From positions 1,302,001-1,366,000 of the forward strand of contig NZ_CP132194.1 in NCBI RefSeq assembly GCF_030718935.1: a DNA stretch of 64,000 nucleotides, given 5' to 3'. Every line of letters starts with the position of its first letter. The first letter of the stretch is position 1. This document shows positions 27,079-36,320 of this stretch, piece by piece. Below the pieces are notes generated by a model. That model was not told the DNA's origin and did no database searches. It saw nothing but the letters and a program-made list of their open reading frames with translations. The position numbers and the translations under genes were made by a program. This stretch comes from Psychrobacter sp. M13. Lineage in GTDB: Bacteria; Pseudomonadota; Gammaproteobacteria; Pseudomonadales; Moraxellaceae.

Positions 27079-27606
27079 ATGAAATTAACTCGACTGTCTG
27101 CCCTACGCGCGCTACCGATCGTTATGCTACTAGCGCTGCCTATCTACAGCCATGCGCTGCCCTCAGATGCCAACCAGCCGATTAAGCTGTTAGCGGATAA
27201 GGCGACTTATAGTGAGCGCACTGGTATTACTAGCTATACAGGTACAGTGGTCATCACCCAAGGTACTTTTAAGATGACTGCTGATGACATTACGGTCAAT
27301 CTATCACAGGGTCGTAGTATCAATTCAGCGGTGGCTACTGGCCGTCCAGCGACCATGCAACAAGTGGTCACTCAAGAGAAAGGTTTGGCTAAGGGTCAAG
27401 CTAATAAGATTGATTATAATGCGGTCAATGGCATCATCACTCTAACAGGCAATGCAAAGCTAGTGCAAAATGGCGCAAGCTTTGCAGGTAATGTTATCCG
27501 CTACAGTCTCAAAGCGGGTGATGTAGAAGCTACTGCTGGCGGCAATCAGCGCGTTGAGCTAGTATTTCCGCCGAACAGTAATACTAGCCAGAGCAGCTTG
27601 CGCTAA
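27079..27606 (+). CDS. lptA: LPS transport periplasmic protein LptA
   Basis: Periplasmic bridge protein that carries LPS between LptC and LptD. It has a signal peptide (LPIVMLLALPIYSHALP, cleavage likely after SHA near residue 26), then the OstA-domain start PIKLLADKATYSERTGITSYTG and repeated beta-strand patterns (VVITQGTFKMTAD, LSQGRS). The 175-residue length is typical. It lies 67 bases after lptC and 146 bases before lptB. Confidence 0.93.
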   Translation: MKLTRLSALRALPIVMLLALPIYSHALPSDANQPIKLLADKATYSERTGITSYTGTVVITQGTFKMTADDITVNLSQGRSINSAVATGRPATMQQVVTQEKGLAKGQANKIDYNAVNGIITLTGNAKLVQNGASFAGNVIRYSLKAGDVEATAGGNQRVELVFPPNSNTSQSSLR

Positions 27607-27752
27607 TTGCAACATTTCTAACCTCGACATTTTTAACTTCGATGCGTTTCAGCGGCTAAGCTTTCTAACGGCTAGGTTCTTAATCAAGCAGCTTTTAGCT
27701 ATTAAACTAGTCAACAACCTCGCCTACAATTTTATGCTAATAAGAGTAATTC

Positions 27753-28529
27753 ATGAGTGATAGCAATACTAACCATATAGCCAATACTGATAACAGCGAG
27801 CCGTCTATACGTTTGGTTATGCAAAATTTAGGCAAGCGCTACAGCAAGCGCTGGGTAGTAAAAGACGTCTCGTTCTCAGTTGAGCAAGGACAAGTAGTAG
27901 GTTTGTTAGGCCCTAATGGTGCTGGCAAGACCACTAGCTTTTATATGGTAGTCGGGCTGGTCAATATGGATAAAGGACGCGTTACTTTGGGCAAAATGGA
28001 TCTCTCCAAATACGCGATGCATGAGCGCGCCCGCGCTGGCATTGGCTATTTGCCCCAAGAAGCCTCTATCTTTCGCAAACTGTCTATCGAAGATAATATT
28101 TTAGCTATTCTACAAACTCGCAAAGAGTTATCTGCCAAGGAACAACGCCTTGAGCTTGAAAAACTCATCGGTGAGTTCCATTTACAACATGTCCGTCATT
28201 CCCTTGGCATGAGTGTATCAGGTGGAGAGCGTCGCCGCTGTGAGATTGCTCGTGCGCTAGCTGCTGATCCGAAGTTTATACTATTAGATGAGCCGTTTGC
28301 TGGGGTCGATCCTATCTCAGTAGGTGATATCAAAGACGTTATCTTAGCGCTAAAAAATCGTGGTATTGGCGTGCTTATTACTGATCATAACGTCCGTGAT
28401 ACTTTAGCTATTTGCGAAAAAGCCTATATCGTCTCCGAAGGCGCTATCATCGCTGAGGGCACACCAAAAGAGATTTTGGATAATGAATTGGTCAAATCTG
28501 TCTATTTAGGCAAAGACTTTCAGGTTTAG
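27753..28529 (+). CDS. lptB: LPS export ABC transporter ATP-binding protein LptB
   Basis: Cytoplasmic ATPase that powers LPS extraction by LptFG. Walker A is [19 protein letters not shown] (about residues 51-69), the Q-loop region is [12 protein letters not shown], the signature motif is [17 protein letters not shown], and Walker B is [16 protein letters not shown] followed by the H-loop ITDHNVRDT. The protein is about 258 residues, slightly longer than E. coli LptB through its N-terminal 20 residues. rpoN, which often follows lptB, is not present; radA comes next. Confidence 0.96.
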   Translation: MSDSNTNHIANTDNSEPSIRLVMQNLGKRYSKRWVVKDVSFSVEQGQVVGLLGPNGAGKTTSFYMVVGLVNMDKGRVTLGKMDLSKYAMHERARAGIGYLPQEASIFRKLSIEDNILAILQTRKELSAKEQRLELEKLIGEFHLQHVRHSLGMSVSGGERRRCEIARALAADPKFILLDEPFAGVDPISVGDIKDVILALKNRGIGVLITDHNVRDTLAICEKAYIVSEGAIIAEGTPKEILDNELVKSVYLGKDFQV

Positions 28530-28838
28530 ATTATTCTTGATCGCTTTTAGGTCTGTTTTCTAGAATCGTTTTAATCAATGATGTAGATTATTTCTATCTT
28601 TCATCTTGTTCTATTATTGTCTTTAAAAACCCTTATATTGACCCTATATACAAAGGCAAGTCTATTTAATTTGCTTATAGCTATAAGTAAGTTGCCTATC
28701 AAATTTTCTTTATATTAATTTTTCTTTATCTATTCTAATGTTAGTGATGACTTTATAACTCATGTCATAATCTCCTTTTATTCATTAAATTTAGTATTTC
28801 TGCACCCTATTTCATACTTTATATAAGGCTTAACTGTT
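28530..28838. other. lptB-radA intergenic region
   Basis: 309 bases, very AT-rich. It holds one perfect 14-bp palindrome (CTTATAGCTATAAG at 28674-28687). No gene or clear terminator is seen. The radA promoter presumably lies in the distal part, near a TATATAAG stretch around 28820. Confidence 0.4.
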
Positions 28839-30287
28839 ATGGCAAAAAATACTAGTAGCTATGTTTGCCAAAACTGTGGGGCGCATTTTGGTAAGTGGGC
28901 AGGGCAGTGCTCTGATTGCGGTGAGTGGAATACCTTAGTCGAAGCGCCTAATGTCAGTATGCCCCATCATAATAAAGGCACTGCCAAGCCTAGACCCGCT
29001 ACTCGTGCTACGCCTCGTAATACAGAGACAAGTAATGCAGGCTCTGGCAACTATTCAGGCACGCACAGCGCTGTCATGCCGCTCAATGCGGTTAGCGTCA
29101 CTTTAGATGCGCGTATGCCAACGGGTATCAGCGAGTTTGACCGAGTATTAGGTGGTGGGCTAGTTGCAGGTTCAGTGGTGCTGATAGGTGGTGATCCAGG
29201 TATCGGCAAATCAACCATTTTGCTACAGACGGCGACTAACATGGCGCGGGCTGATTCGCTTGCAGGCAGTGCGTTGTATGTCACAGGTGAGGAGTCATTA
29301 GCACAAGTCGCTATGCGGGCTAAACGCTTAGATCTGCCAGCGGATAGACTCAGGGTGCTGGCTGAAACCAATGTCGAGACTATCTGTGCCGCGCTCACCC
29401 AAGAGCAGCCTGCTATTGCTATCATTGACTCGATTCAGACCATCTATACCGATGCCATCAATTCTGCGCCAGGCGGAGTCAGTCAGATTCGCGAGTCGGC
29501 AGCTATTTTGACTCGTTATGCCAAGCAAACGGGTACGGCGCTATTCTTGGTCGGTCACGTGACTAAAGAAGGTACGTTGGCAGGGCCAAGGGTACTTGAG
29601 CATATGGTGGATACGGTACTATATTTTGAAGGTCAATCCGACTCTCGTTTTCGCATGATTCGCGCAGTCAAAAACCGCTTTGGCGCGGTCAATGAGCTAG
29701 GTATCTTTGGCATGACGGATATGGGTCTCAAAGAAGTTGCCAATCCCTCAGCTATATTTTTGAGCCGCTATGACAAGCCTGTGGCAGGCTCAGTGGTTAT
29801 GGTCAGTCGCGAAGGTACAAGGCCGTTATTGGTTGAAGTACAAGCGTTGGTCGATGACTCGCAAGGTCAGCCAAGACGAATGGCGCTAGGGCTTGATTTT
29901 CAGCGCTTGTCTATGCTGTTGGCAGTTATGCATCGTCACGGTGGTATTCATACAAGTGGTCAAGATGTGTATGTCAATGTCGTCGGCGGGGTAAAGGTCA
30001 TCGAGACGGGCTCTGATCTGGCGGTACTGCTTGCCTGTGCTTCGAGCATTAAAGAGCGCGCGCTGCCATCCTCATTAGCGGTATTCGGTGAAGTAGGCTT
30101 ATCGGGCGAGATACGCCCTGTACCTAATGGGCAAGAGCGTCTAAAAGAGGCAATGAAGCATGGTTTTAAGCATGCTATTGTGCCAAAATCTAACGCACCA
30201 GCGGCCAATTCAGCTCAATTTAAAGGTATAAATATCATTGCTGTTGAACGCTTAGACGATGCTATCGAAAAAGCCTTTGAGATATAA
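28839..30287 (+). CDS. radA: DNA repair protein RadA
   Basis: RecA-like ATPase that drives branch migration of recombination intermediates. It has the N-terminal zinc finger CQNCGAHFGKWAGQCSDCGEW (four cysteines, residues ~10-30), then Walker A LIGGDPGIGKSTILLQ, Walker B region AIIDSIQTI, the RadA-specific KNRFG motif in RAVKNRFGAVNE, and a C-terminal Lon-protease-like domain (VNVVGGVKVIETGSDLAVLLA). The 482 residues are slightly longer than E. coli RadA (460), through a linker near residues 45-75. A strong terminator follows. Confidence 0.96.
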   Translation: MAKNTSSYVCQNCGAHFGKWAGQCSDCGEWNTLVEAPNVSMPHHNKGTAKPRPATRATPRNTETSNAGSGNYSGTHSAVMPLNAVSVTLDARMPTGISEFDRVLGGGLVAGSVVLIGGDPGIGKSTILLQTATNMARADSLAGSALYVTGEESLAQVAMRAKRLDLPADRLRVLAETNVETICAALTQEQPAIAIIDSIQTIYTDAINSAPGGVSQIRESAAILTRYAKQTGTALFLVGHVTKEGTLAGPRVLEHMVDTVLYFEGQSDSRFRMIRAVKNRFGAVNELGIFGMTDMGLKEVANPSAIFLSRYDKPVAGSVVMVSREGTRPLLVEVQALVDDSQGQPRRMALGLDFQRLSMLLAVMHRHGGIHTSGQDVYVNVVGGVKVIETGSDLAVLLACASSIKERALPSSLAVFGEVGLSGEIRPVPNGQERLKEAMKHGFKHAIVPKSNAPAANSAQFKGINIIAVERLDDAIEKAFEI

Positions 30288-30334
30288 GTCATTCTAATTT
30301 ATGAGCTAAAATACAGATTTATAAACTAGAATAC

Positions 30335-30370
30335 AAAAACCGCCAAGCTGATATCAGTTTGGCGGTTTTT
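30335..30370. terminator. Bidirectional terminator between radA and the RlpA-like gene
   Basis: Near-perfect hairpin with 17-bp arms, AAAAACCGCCAA... and ...TTGGCGGTTTTT, centred on GATATC with one G-T mismatch. It serves both convergent genes. Confidence 0.9.
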
Positions 30371-30433
30371 AATTGAGCCGTTTAATTGAATAAACAATCA
30401 AACTTTATAAATTTACAGTATTAAAAAGTGAGA

Positions 30434-31039
30434 TTAGGGTCCTGAAACGCGCTCGATAGAGACGTTGCCAACACCCTTACTAGTGATGCCTAGTTGTTTG
30501 GCCGCACCGTAAGATAAGTCCATCACGCGATTACCATGAAACGGGCCACGATCATTGACCTTGACTACTACGCTTTTGCCATTGGTTTTGTTAGTTACTT
30601 TTACATAGCAGTTCAATGGTAGTGAGCGATGAGCTGCAGTTAAGCCATTCATATCGAAAGTCTCACCACTGGCAGTTTTGCGACCATGAAACTTACGACC
30701 ATACCAAGAAGCAAGACCTGTCTGCTTGAATTTGCTCACTGAGTTTGAAGCGACAGCGGTCAAACGTTCTAATACATCTTCATCGTTAGATGACTGCGAG
30801 GTATTAGTAGCTAATAATGAGCTATTGAGCGCCAAAGAGGCTGGTTGACGCGCTGACTTAACCAAACTTGATGCACTATCATGCTGGCGGGTCAACTCAC
30901 CAAGGACACGATCGATATGAGCGGAGTTGTCTTGCGCAAGAGCCGCTTTTGTTTCAGCCGCGTTAGCAGTAGACGCTATCGTAGAGCCGGCGAATAAACA
31001 CACTGACACGGTAAGTAAACCAGATAAACGCTTATACAT
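30434..31039 (-). CDS. RlpA-like septal/cell-wall protein (double-psi beta-barrel)
   Basis: Exported 201-residue protein with a signal peptide (LLTVSVCLFAGSTIASTANA, cleaved near residue 27) and a C-terminal double-psi beta-barrel domain. The domain shows GLASWYGRKFHGRKTASGE and FDMNGLTAAHRSLP, then VVVKVNDRGPFHGNRVMDLS, and ends almost at the C-terminus. RlpA of Pseudomonas is a lytic transglycosylase acting on peptide-stripped glycan. This protein lacks the SPOR domain and the lipobox of RlpA, so it is a short relative. The upstream region holds a large inverted repeat. Confidence 0.9.
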   Translation of the reverse strand: MYKRLSGLLTVSVCLFAGSTIASTANAAETKAALAQDNSAHIDRVLGELTRQHDSASSLVKSARQPASLALNSSLLATNTSQSSNDEDVLERLTAVASNSVSKFKQTGLASWYGRKFHGRKTASGETFDMNGLTAAHRSLPLNCYVKVTNKTNGKSVVVKVNDRGPFHGNRVMDLSYGAAKQLGITSKGVGNVSIERVSGP

Positions 31040-31431
31040 AGTTGAGCCTCTATAACTTAAATCTTAAAATCTGCTTAACCGCTAATGGGTTGTCACATGC
31101 TGAACTAAGTCAGATTTTAAGATTTAGTAAGTTTTAATTTATTAATTTGAAGGTTGTAAAACCTAGCGTTGGCTTACGTTCATTGTATTAGTGTTATCAC
31201 TCATACTTGATTAATTTATATTCTATGATGAATGATTACTAATGAATTATTTAAGTAATAGCTTTAAAATTTTAAGTGCCAACTATACGGATGCGCTACA
31301 ACTTGAATATAATTAATTGATACCTTTATAGGTATATATGTACAGATTGTGTATAAGAAATACATTAAAAAGAGAGTAACGCAAAATTATGTAAAAAACA
31401 AGATTTAAATGATGTAAGTAAAACTGAGCTT
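31040..31431. other. Upstream region of the RlpA-like gene
   Basis: 392 bases between rodA and the RlpA-like gene, both on the minus strand. It is AT-rich. Apart from the large inverted repeat at 31059-31125, nothing is recognised. No terminator is seen for the RlpA-like gene's upstream neighbours. Confidence 0.4.
31059..31125. repeat. Large inverted repeat upstream of the RlpA-like gene
   Basis: AAATCTTAAAATCTG (31059-31073) and CAGATTTTAAGATTT (31111-31125) are perfect 15-bp inverse copies, extended by one pair, around a 37-base loop. The repeat starts 20 bases before the minus-strand start codon at 31039. Confidence 0.7.
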
Positions 31432-32580
31432 TTATCCAGTCTTATGAGTGTGAATGGACATCAGTAGTCCAAAGCCTGCCATCAAAGTGACGATAGCCGT
31501 ACCACCGTAGCTGATAAAAGGTAGCGGAACGCCGACGACAGGTAAAATACCACCGACCATCCCAACATTGACAAATATATAGACAAAAAACGACATAGCG
31601 ATAGCACCTGCCAATAGTCGACTATAAGTATCAGGATGAGTAAACGCTATGTATAGTGCTCGCAGTAAAAGGCAGGCATAGACGAACATAAGTAATAGGA
31701 CGCCAAGTAACCCAAACTCCTCTGAAAATGCTGCGATAATAAAGTCAGTATGACCTTCAGGCAAAAAGTGTAAATGTGACTGCGTCCCATCCAAATACCC
31801 TTTGCCTGTCAAACCACCAGAGCCAATAGCTGTCTTAGACTGGATAATATTCCAACCAGCACCTTGGGCGTCGCCCTCAGGGTTGAACAGCGTTAATACT
31901 CGAGTACGCTGATAATCATGCAACAAAAATTGCCAAGCAATAGTAACTATCGGTACAGACAACGCCACCGCTCCAGCGATCATCCACCACGATAGACCTG
32001 CTAAAAACAATACAAAGAGTCCACTGGCAGCAACGAGTAGCGAGGTTCCCAAATCAGGCTCTTTGGCAATAAGGAGTACTGGCACGATAATCAAAGCCAA
32101 AACGACACCGATACTTGAAAACGTCGGCGGCAATTCACGCTTGGATAAATACCACGCACACATCATCGGCATACCAAGCTTCATAAACTCTGAGGGCTGA
32201 ACGCTACCAAACCCCGGCAGATTTATCCAACGCTGAGCACCCATACGTACTTCACCAATGATATCTACTAACACCAGTAGGACTAGGCCCAGCATATAAA
32301 AAATAGGCGTAAAGGTACGATAAATGCTAGGAGGTATCTGTGCCATAACAAACATGACAATAAAGGCCACACCATAGCTGATAACCTGACGCAGGACCAT
32401 GGCATTATCTTGAATGGAAGCGCTATAAAGGATAGTCAAACCGATACAACAAATAGTCAGTAGTAACAAGGTTAACCAAGGATCAATATGAATGCGTTGC
32501 CATAGCGTCGGCTCTTGACGTTGGCCTAAATGATGACTTTGGCGTGAAAAACGATACTGCGGATTAATGGACATAGGCAA
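31432..32580 (-). CDS. rodA: Rod shape-determining peptidoglycan polymerase RodA
   Basis: SEDS-family glycosyltransferase that polymerises glycan for cylindrical elongation with PBP2. It is a multi-pass membrane protein of 382 residues with SEDS signatures: LPGFGSVQPSEFMKLGMPM (about residues 125-143), then LIAKEPDLGTSLL, AIGSGGLTGKGYLDGTQS with LHFLPEGHTDFIIA, and VPLPFISYGGTAIV near the end. These favour RodA over FtsW (the short QSHLHFLPEGHTDFI form). mrdA (PBP2) is not adjacent on this side. It diverges from the M15 peptidase gene. Confidence 0.95.
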   Translation of the reverse strand: MPMSINPQYRFSRQSHHLGQRQEPTLWQRIHIDPWLTLLLLTICCIGLTILYSASIQDNAMVLRQVISYGVAFIVMFVMAQIPPSIYRTFTPIFYMLGLVLLVLVDIIGEVRMGAQRWINLPGFGSVQPSEFMKLGMPMMCAWYLSKRELPPTFSSIGVVLALIIVPVLLIAKEPDLGTSLLVAASGLFVLFLAGLSWWMIAGAVALSVPIVTIAWQFLLHDYQRTRVLTLFNPEGDAQGAGWNIIQSKTAIGSGGLTGKGYLDGTQSHLHFLPEGHTDFIIAAFSEEFGLLGVLLLMFVYACLLLRALYIAFTHPDTYSRLLAGAIAMSFFVYIFVNVGMVGGILPVVGVPLPFISYGGTAIVTLMAGFGLLMSIHTHKTG

Positions 32581-32928
32581 AATTTGGTGTAGAGTCTCAA
32601 GGTAGATACAATGATCATATTAAATACAATGGCTATATAAGGACAAACCTATAAAATAGTGCTCGTCGTTACTATACAAGTTTAATGGCTTAGCTTATTT
32701 AAGAGCACATAAACGCTTATTATTGCGTTTATGTGCCCAAATAATCTGTTAACTGTCTAAAAGTAACTTTAGCGTAATAAAGTCACAATACTATCAAGAA
32801 CCGTCAGTATAAGTGTTAATTATAAACCAGTTACTACTCATTACGCGGCGATAGTTTAGCCTGCCTTGTAAAAATTTGATAGTATCACAAACAGTATTGA
32901 TATAAGTTTTTAGGGGTAGCTGTTAATC
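32581..32928. other. rodA / M15 divergent intergenic region
   Basis: 348 bases. It contains a perfect 12-bp inverted repeat (32705-32736) and AT-rich sequence that must hold promoters for both divergent genes. No further gene is seen. Confidence 0.45.
32705..32736. repeat. Perfect 12-bp inverted repeat between rodA and M15 gene
   Basis: GCACATAAACGC (32705-32716) and GCGTTTATGTGC (32725-32736) with an 8-base loop. There is no T-run on either side, so an operator or structured leader is more likely than a terminator. Confidence 0.6.
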
Positions 32929-33894
32929 ATGAAAAATATAAACAACCATTGTACTTTGCCTGCACTAAGGCCCCTGTCAACTTGGTTCAAACTGGCAATT
33001 AAACCTATAGTAGTGCTTACGATTGGTGCCAGTAGTATCAGCACTTATGCCGCGGTGTTAAGTATCGATAATGAGCGCAGAATTCAAGTTCGCTCAGGAG
33101 GCGGTGATACTATCAATGCTTATATTACCTCAACGACTTCAAATACTGTAAACAGTGACAGTATGCAAGGTCTTATCGAGCAAAAACAGCAACAATATGA
33201 GTTTGATGCTAGGGTATCAATAGAAGAGAGCAAGCGCGTTTACGTAAGCCCGCCCAGTTATAATACTCGCTATGCGACCGCCTATCCTTCAAGCTACGGC
33301 AGCAGCAACAACACTCGCTACGGCTATAATAACACTGCCAGTATGAGTATGGACTTTGGCAGTTGGCTGGGTAGTAATAGCTGGCGAGCTGAACAGGTAA
33401 ATAATTACAAGCGTTATCTAAGCGCACGGCTAGGAGCGCAAAACGTACCACCGCTGAACCAGCTGCTAACCACCGCCCGTAGCTGGGATAAGTGCGGCTA
33501 TGAGCCTTACCAATTACCGCCACAAGAGCTTTGGGCAAACATTGTACCGACGCTACGACTCTATAACGATCTAAAATCTCAAGGGGTACTACCAGCCTCA
33601 GCTGAGATACGTTCAGTATATCGAAGCCCAAGTCTCAATGCTTGTGCAGGCGGTGCGGATGCGAGCAAGCATATGACTGGAGGAGCGATGGACATTTGGG
33701 TGCCTGAGTATCAGGATGACTTATGGCGTATCAGCAAGCTACAAGATAATCTATGTCAGTTTTGGCAATACCAAGGGGTCGGTTACAACTTTGGTTTAGG
33801 TCTATACTCGACAGGTGCTATTCATTTAGATACCGAAGGCCATCGCAAGTGGGGTTTTCAGCATTCCAGTAGTAGCTCAGCGTGTCGTTATTGA
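32929..33894 (+). CDS. M15-family D-Ala-D-Ala carboxypeptidase-like protein
   Basis: 321-residue exported protein. The N-terminal ~45 residues include a hydrophobic segment (IKPIVVLTIGASSISTYAA) that looks like a signal peptide. A low-complexity Tyr/Ser/Asn region (about residues 105-140) leads to the zinc peptidase domain. Its metal motif is ASKHMTGGAMDIW (SxHxxGxAxD, about residue 245), then the second metal histidine in GAIHLDT near residue 303. This is the M15A layout of peptidoglycan-trimming peptidases. It lies next to rodA and the RlpA-like gene, in a cell-wall neighbourhood. Confidence 0.85.
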   Translation: MKNINNHCTLPALRPLSTWFKLAIKPIVVLTIGASSISTYAAVLSIDNERRIQVRSGGGDTINAYITSTTSNTVNSDSMQGLIEQKQQQYEFDARVSIEESKRVYVSPPSYNTRYATAYPSSYGSSNNTRYGYNNTASMSMDFGSWLGSNSWRAEQVNNYKRYLSARLGAQNVPPLNQLLTTARSWDKCGYEPYQLPPQELWANIVPTLRLYNDLKSQGVLPASAEIRSVYRSPSLNACAGGADASKHMTGGAMDIWVPEYQDDLWRISKLQDNLCQFWQYQGVGYNFGLGLYSTGAIHLDTEGHRKWGFQHSSSSSACRY

Positions 33895-34136
33895 CAATAA
33901 GTTCTAAAGCCCGTGCTACTTAAAACGCTCTAGCATAAGAGGTGTCAGTATCTGACAAGTTAATTGACGGGCAAGTCACCTATAGTAGACGAATGTTGGT
34001 GAAATTATGATTAAAATGGACTTACAAATAGTAGCCGCTATAGTAAGTGTAATTTATGAATAAAGTAAGTCTAATATTATTAACCAACACCAGTCTCTAT
34101 CCGCTAAAAAAATACTATTCTCTAAGCTCAAAAATA

Positions 34137-34634
34137 ATGCGTGTAAGTGGTAGTAGTATTATGACTTGCACATTATTATTAACCAGTGGTTGTTTGGCTG
34201 AGAATACTAGTGAAGAGCTTGCCGATACGACTACTAAAGAGGCGGCTCTTGAATTACAAAGACAGCAAGATATCGCTGACATTGAAGACAACATTATCAA
34301 CTCTTATGCACGCCTAGCGGCCAAGCGCCCTGATCTGTGTCCCAAGATACTGCAAAAAGAGACTGACAATGATGTGATAGAACGAGTAAACGAGGTGATG
34401 GTGGACAGTTCTTGTGACTACTATCTATATCCAGAGGTCAATCAACGCCTCAAAGTTACCCTTAACACCGATCAAATTGAAGCGCTGCTGATTGTACCGA
34501 CCTTGCACAATTTCGCTAACGGCGATTATCTAGTGGAGTCCTATGATAAGCATGTGATTCGGCTGAACTATATTGGATCTAAGTATAAGCCTGGGCGCCT
34601 CAATTATGATGTAAAGATTGAAGTCAAAGAGTAG
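34137..34634 (+). CDS. Hypothetical lipoprotein
   Basis: 165-residue protein, not recognised. The segment MTCTLLLTSGC is a lipoprotein signal end with its cysteine at residue 19 if translation starts at the ATG at 34137. The frame is open back to an ATG at 34056, but that would put 45 residues before the cysteine, unusually long. The mature part is acidic (EELADTTTKEAALELQRQQDIADIED, a short helical stretch), followed by a small domain with cysteines in PDLCPKIL and SSCDYYLYPEV. It sits between the M15 gene and the convergent M16 pair. Confidence 0.65.
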   Translation: MRVSGSSIMTCTLLLTSGCLAENTSEELADTTTKEAALELQRQQDIADIEDNIINSYARLAAKRPDLCPKILQKETDNDVIERVNEVMVDSSCDYYLYPEVNQRLKVTLNTDQIEALLIVPTLHNFANGDYLVESYDKHVIRLNYIGSKYKPGRLNYDVKIEVKE

Positions 34635-34663
34635 TCGCGCTTTAGAAAGTTGTCGTCATATTT

Positions 34664-36229
34664 TTATTCTAAATCTGCATTCCAAGGACTATCTTGTCCT
34701 ACGGTCACGATCAAGAACTTGTCAGGGTTAAGGGTGTTGTTTAAGGTTTGATTGACATCGGTAAGGTTAACTTTATCGATACGATTCATATAGTCCGTCA
34801 AATAATTATCAGGCAGCTGATAAAAATTCATCATACCTAGTAAATTATTGATACCTGCATTACTCGCAAAGCTCATCGGAAAGCTGTTTTTTAGATTATC
34901 AGTAGTTAGTCGCATCTCAGACGCTGTTATCCCTTGGTCTAAAGTATCATCTATCACTTTTATACTGGCGTCTATAGCGGTGCGAGCTTTATCATTACGC
35001 GTTGAAAAGCCGATTTGATAAGGGCCGCGCGTCAGCATTGGACTCATTGAGCCTGATATGCCATAAGTCAGTCCAAGGTTTTGTCTTATCTCAGTCATCA
35101 ACCGCGCATTAAAGTCGCCTCCTGCTAACACCTCATTACCCACCGCAAAGTTGGTCTGCTGTTGCTGGGCTTGCGCGTCAGTGGCGCGTTTATTACCTAA
35201 TTGACCCATCAGCACCGTAGTTTGGGTACTTGGGAAATCGATATGGATGCGCTGAGCTTGGCTCAAGGCTTTGGGTTCAGGTAGCGTGCCTGCGGCTTGA
35301 CCAAGCGGAAGGTTGGCTGTAATAGTCTCAGCAATCATACGTGCTTGCTCTAAAGTCATATTCCCCGTCATCGCTAGCGACGCATTCGCCGCTACTAAAT
35401 AGCGATCTTTAAAAGCGATTAAGTCTTGGCGCTCAATACTTGGCACGCTCTCAAGAGTACCTGATGAGGGGTGAGCATAAGGGTGCTCGCCGTACAAGGC
35501 TTTATCAAAGGCAAGGCTGGCAAGACTGCTAGGGTCTTGCTTTTGCTGTTGTAATCCAACTAATAATCTGGCCTTGTTACGCGCTAGGATCTCTTTGTCA
35601 AAGGTCGGTGTCGTTAGCATCTGAGTCATCAGATCTACAGCAGGCAAGAGATGCTCGTCATCAGAGAGACTACGCAAGGATACGATAAACATATCTTTAT
35701 AAGCGCTGCTGTTTAGGTTAATGCCTAAAGTCTCAACCGCGCGAGTAAAGTCATCCTCCGCTAAATTTTGCGTGCCTTGGGTCAGCATAGTGGCGCTCAT
35801 GCTGGCAATACCAAAGCCATTTGAATCATCCATGCGTACATCACCATCGCGAGCGCTACCTGCGTTAAAGCGCAAGTCAATATCGACGATAGGCAGAGCC
35901 GCTGCCTGCACGAATGATACGCGCACGCCAGCTTGAGTCGTGAAGTGCTCAATACTAGGAACAGTAACGCTCAAAGGCTGGACATCATCAAGGCTAGTGA
36001 GCGTCGCTAGGGCTGCGATAGGCGCGTCAGCATCCACCATAGCAGCCGCTCTCTCAGATTCAAATGCAGCTTCAGCCGCATGCGCTTGCATATTTAACGC
36101 TGCAAAACTCATGAATAGAGCTGCGCTTAAAGCGGATAACGATTTATAATTTGGGCTTGATGTTTTATTAATGGATACTTGATTACTTGATATCTTATTA
36201 ACAGTAGCGGTTATTTTTAATTTTGACAT
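34664..36229 (-). CDS. M16-family zinc-protease-like protein, non-catalytic partner
   Basis: 521-residue exported protein with a signal peptide ending around AAL..AHAA (residue ~52). It has the M16 two-domain layout, but the metal motif is lost. Where active members have HxxEH, this one has GIASMSATMLTQGT, with Ser, Ala and Thr in place of the three metal residues. The C-terminal half keeps M16 features (RLMTEIRQNLGLTYGISGSM, the R/Y substrate-binding pair). The upstream gene on the same strand is the catalytic partner, 91 bases away. Such active/inactive M16 pairs form heterodimers in known bacteria. Confidence 0.9.
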   Translation of the reverse strand: MSKLKITATVNKISSNQVSINKTSSPNYKSLSALSAALFMSFAALNMQAHAAEAAFESERAAAMVDADAPIAALATLTSLDDVQPLSVTVPSIEHFTTQAGVRVSFVQAAALPIVDIDLRFNAGSARDGDVRMDDSNGFGIASMSATMLTQGTQNLAEDDFTRAVETLGINLNSSAYKDMFIVSLRSLSDDEHLLPAVDLMTQMLTTPTFDKEILARNKARLLVGLQQQKQDPSSLASLAFDKALYGEHPYAHPSSGTLESVPSIERQDLIAFKDRYLVAANASLAMTGNMTLEQARMIAETITANLPLGQAAGTLPEPKALSQAQRIHIDFPSTQTTVLMGQLGNKRATDAQAQQQQTNFAVGNEVLAGGDFNARLMTEIRQNLGLTYGISGSMSPMLTRGPYQIGFSTRNDKARTAIDASIKVIDDTLDQGITASEMRLTTDNLKNSFPMSFASNAGINNLLGMMNFYQLPDNYLTDYMNRIDKVNLTDVNQTLNNTLNPDKFLIVTVGQDSPWNADLE

Positions 36230-36320
36230 TATGGTTTCTTCTTATTTACAGACTGGATAGCGATATTTTTAGAGGTATTGATAAATGGCGATTAAATGTA
36301 TAGCAAGGTTAGGGCTATTT

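Noticed and set aside
32705..32736. Dyad as a terminator for rodA or the M15 gene
   Set aside because: It lies upstream of both divergent genes and lacks a T-run.
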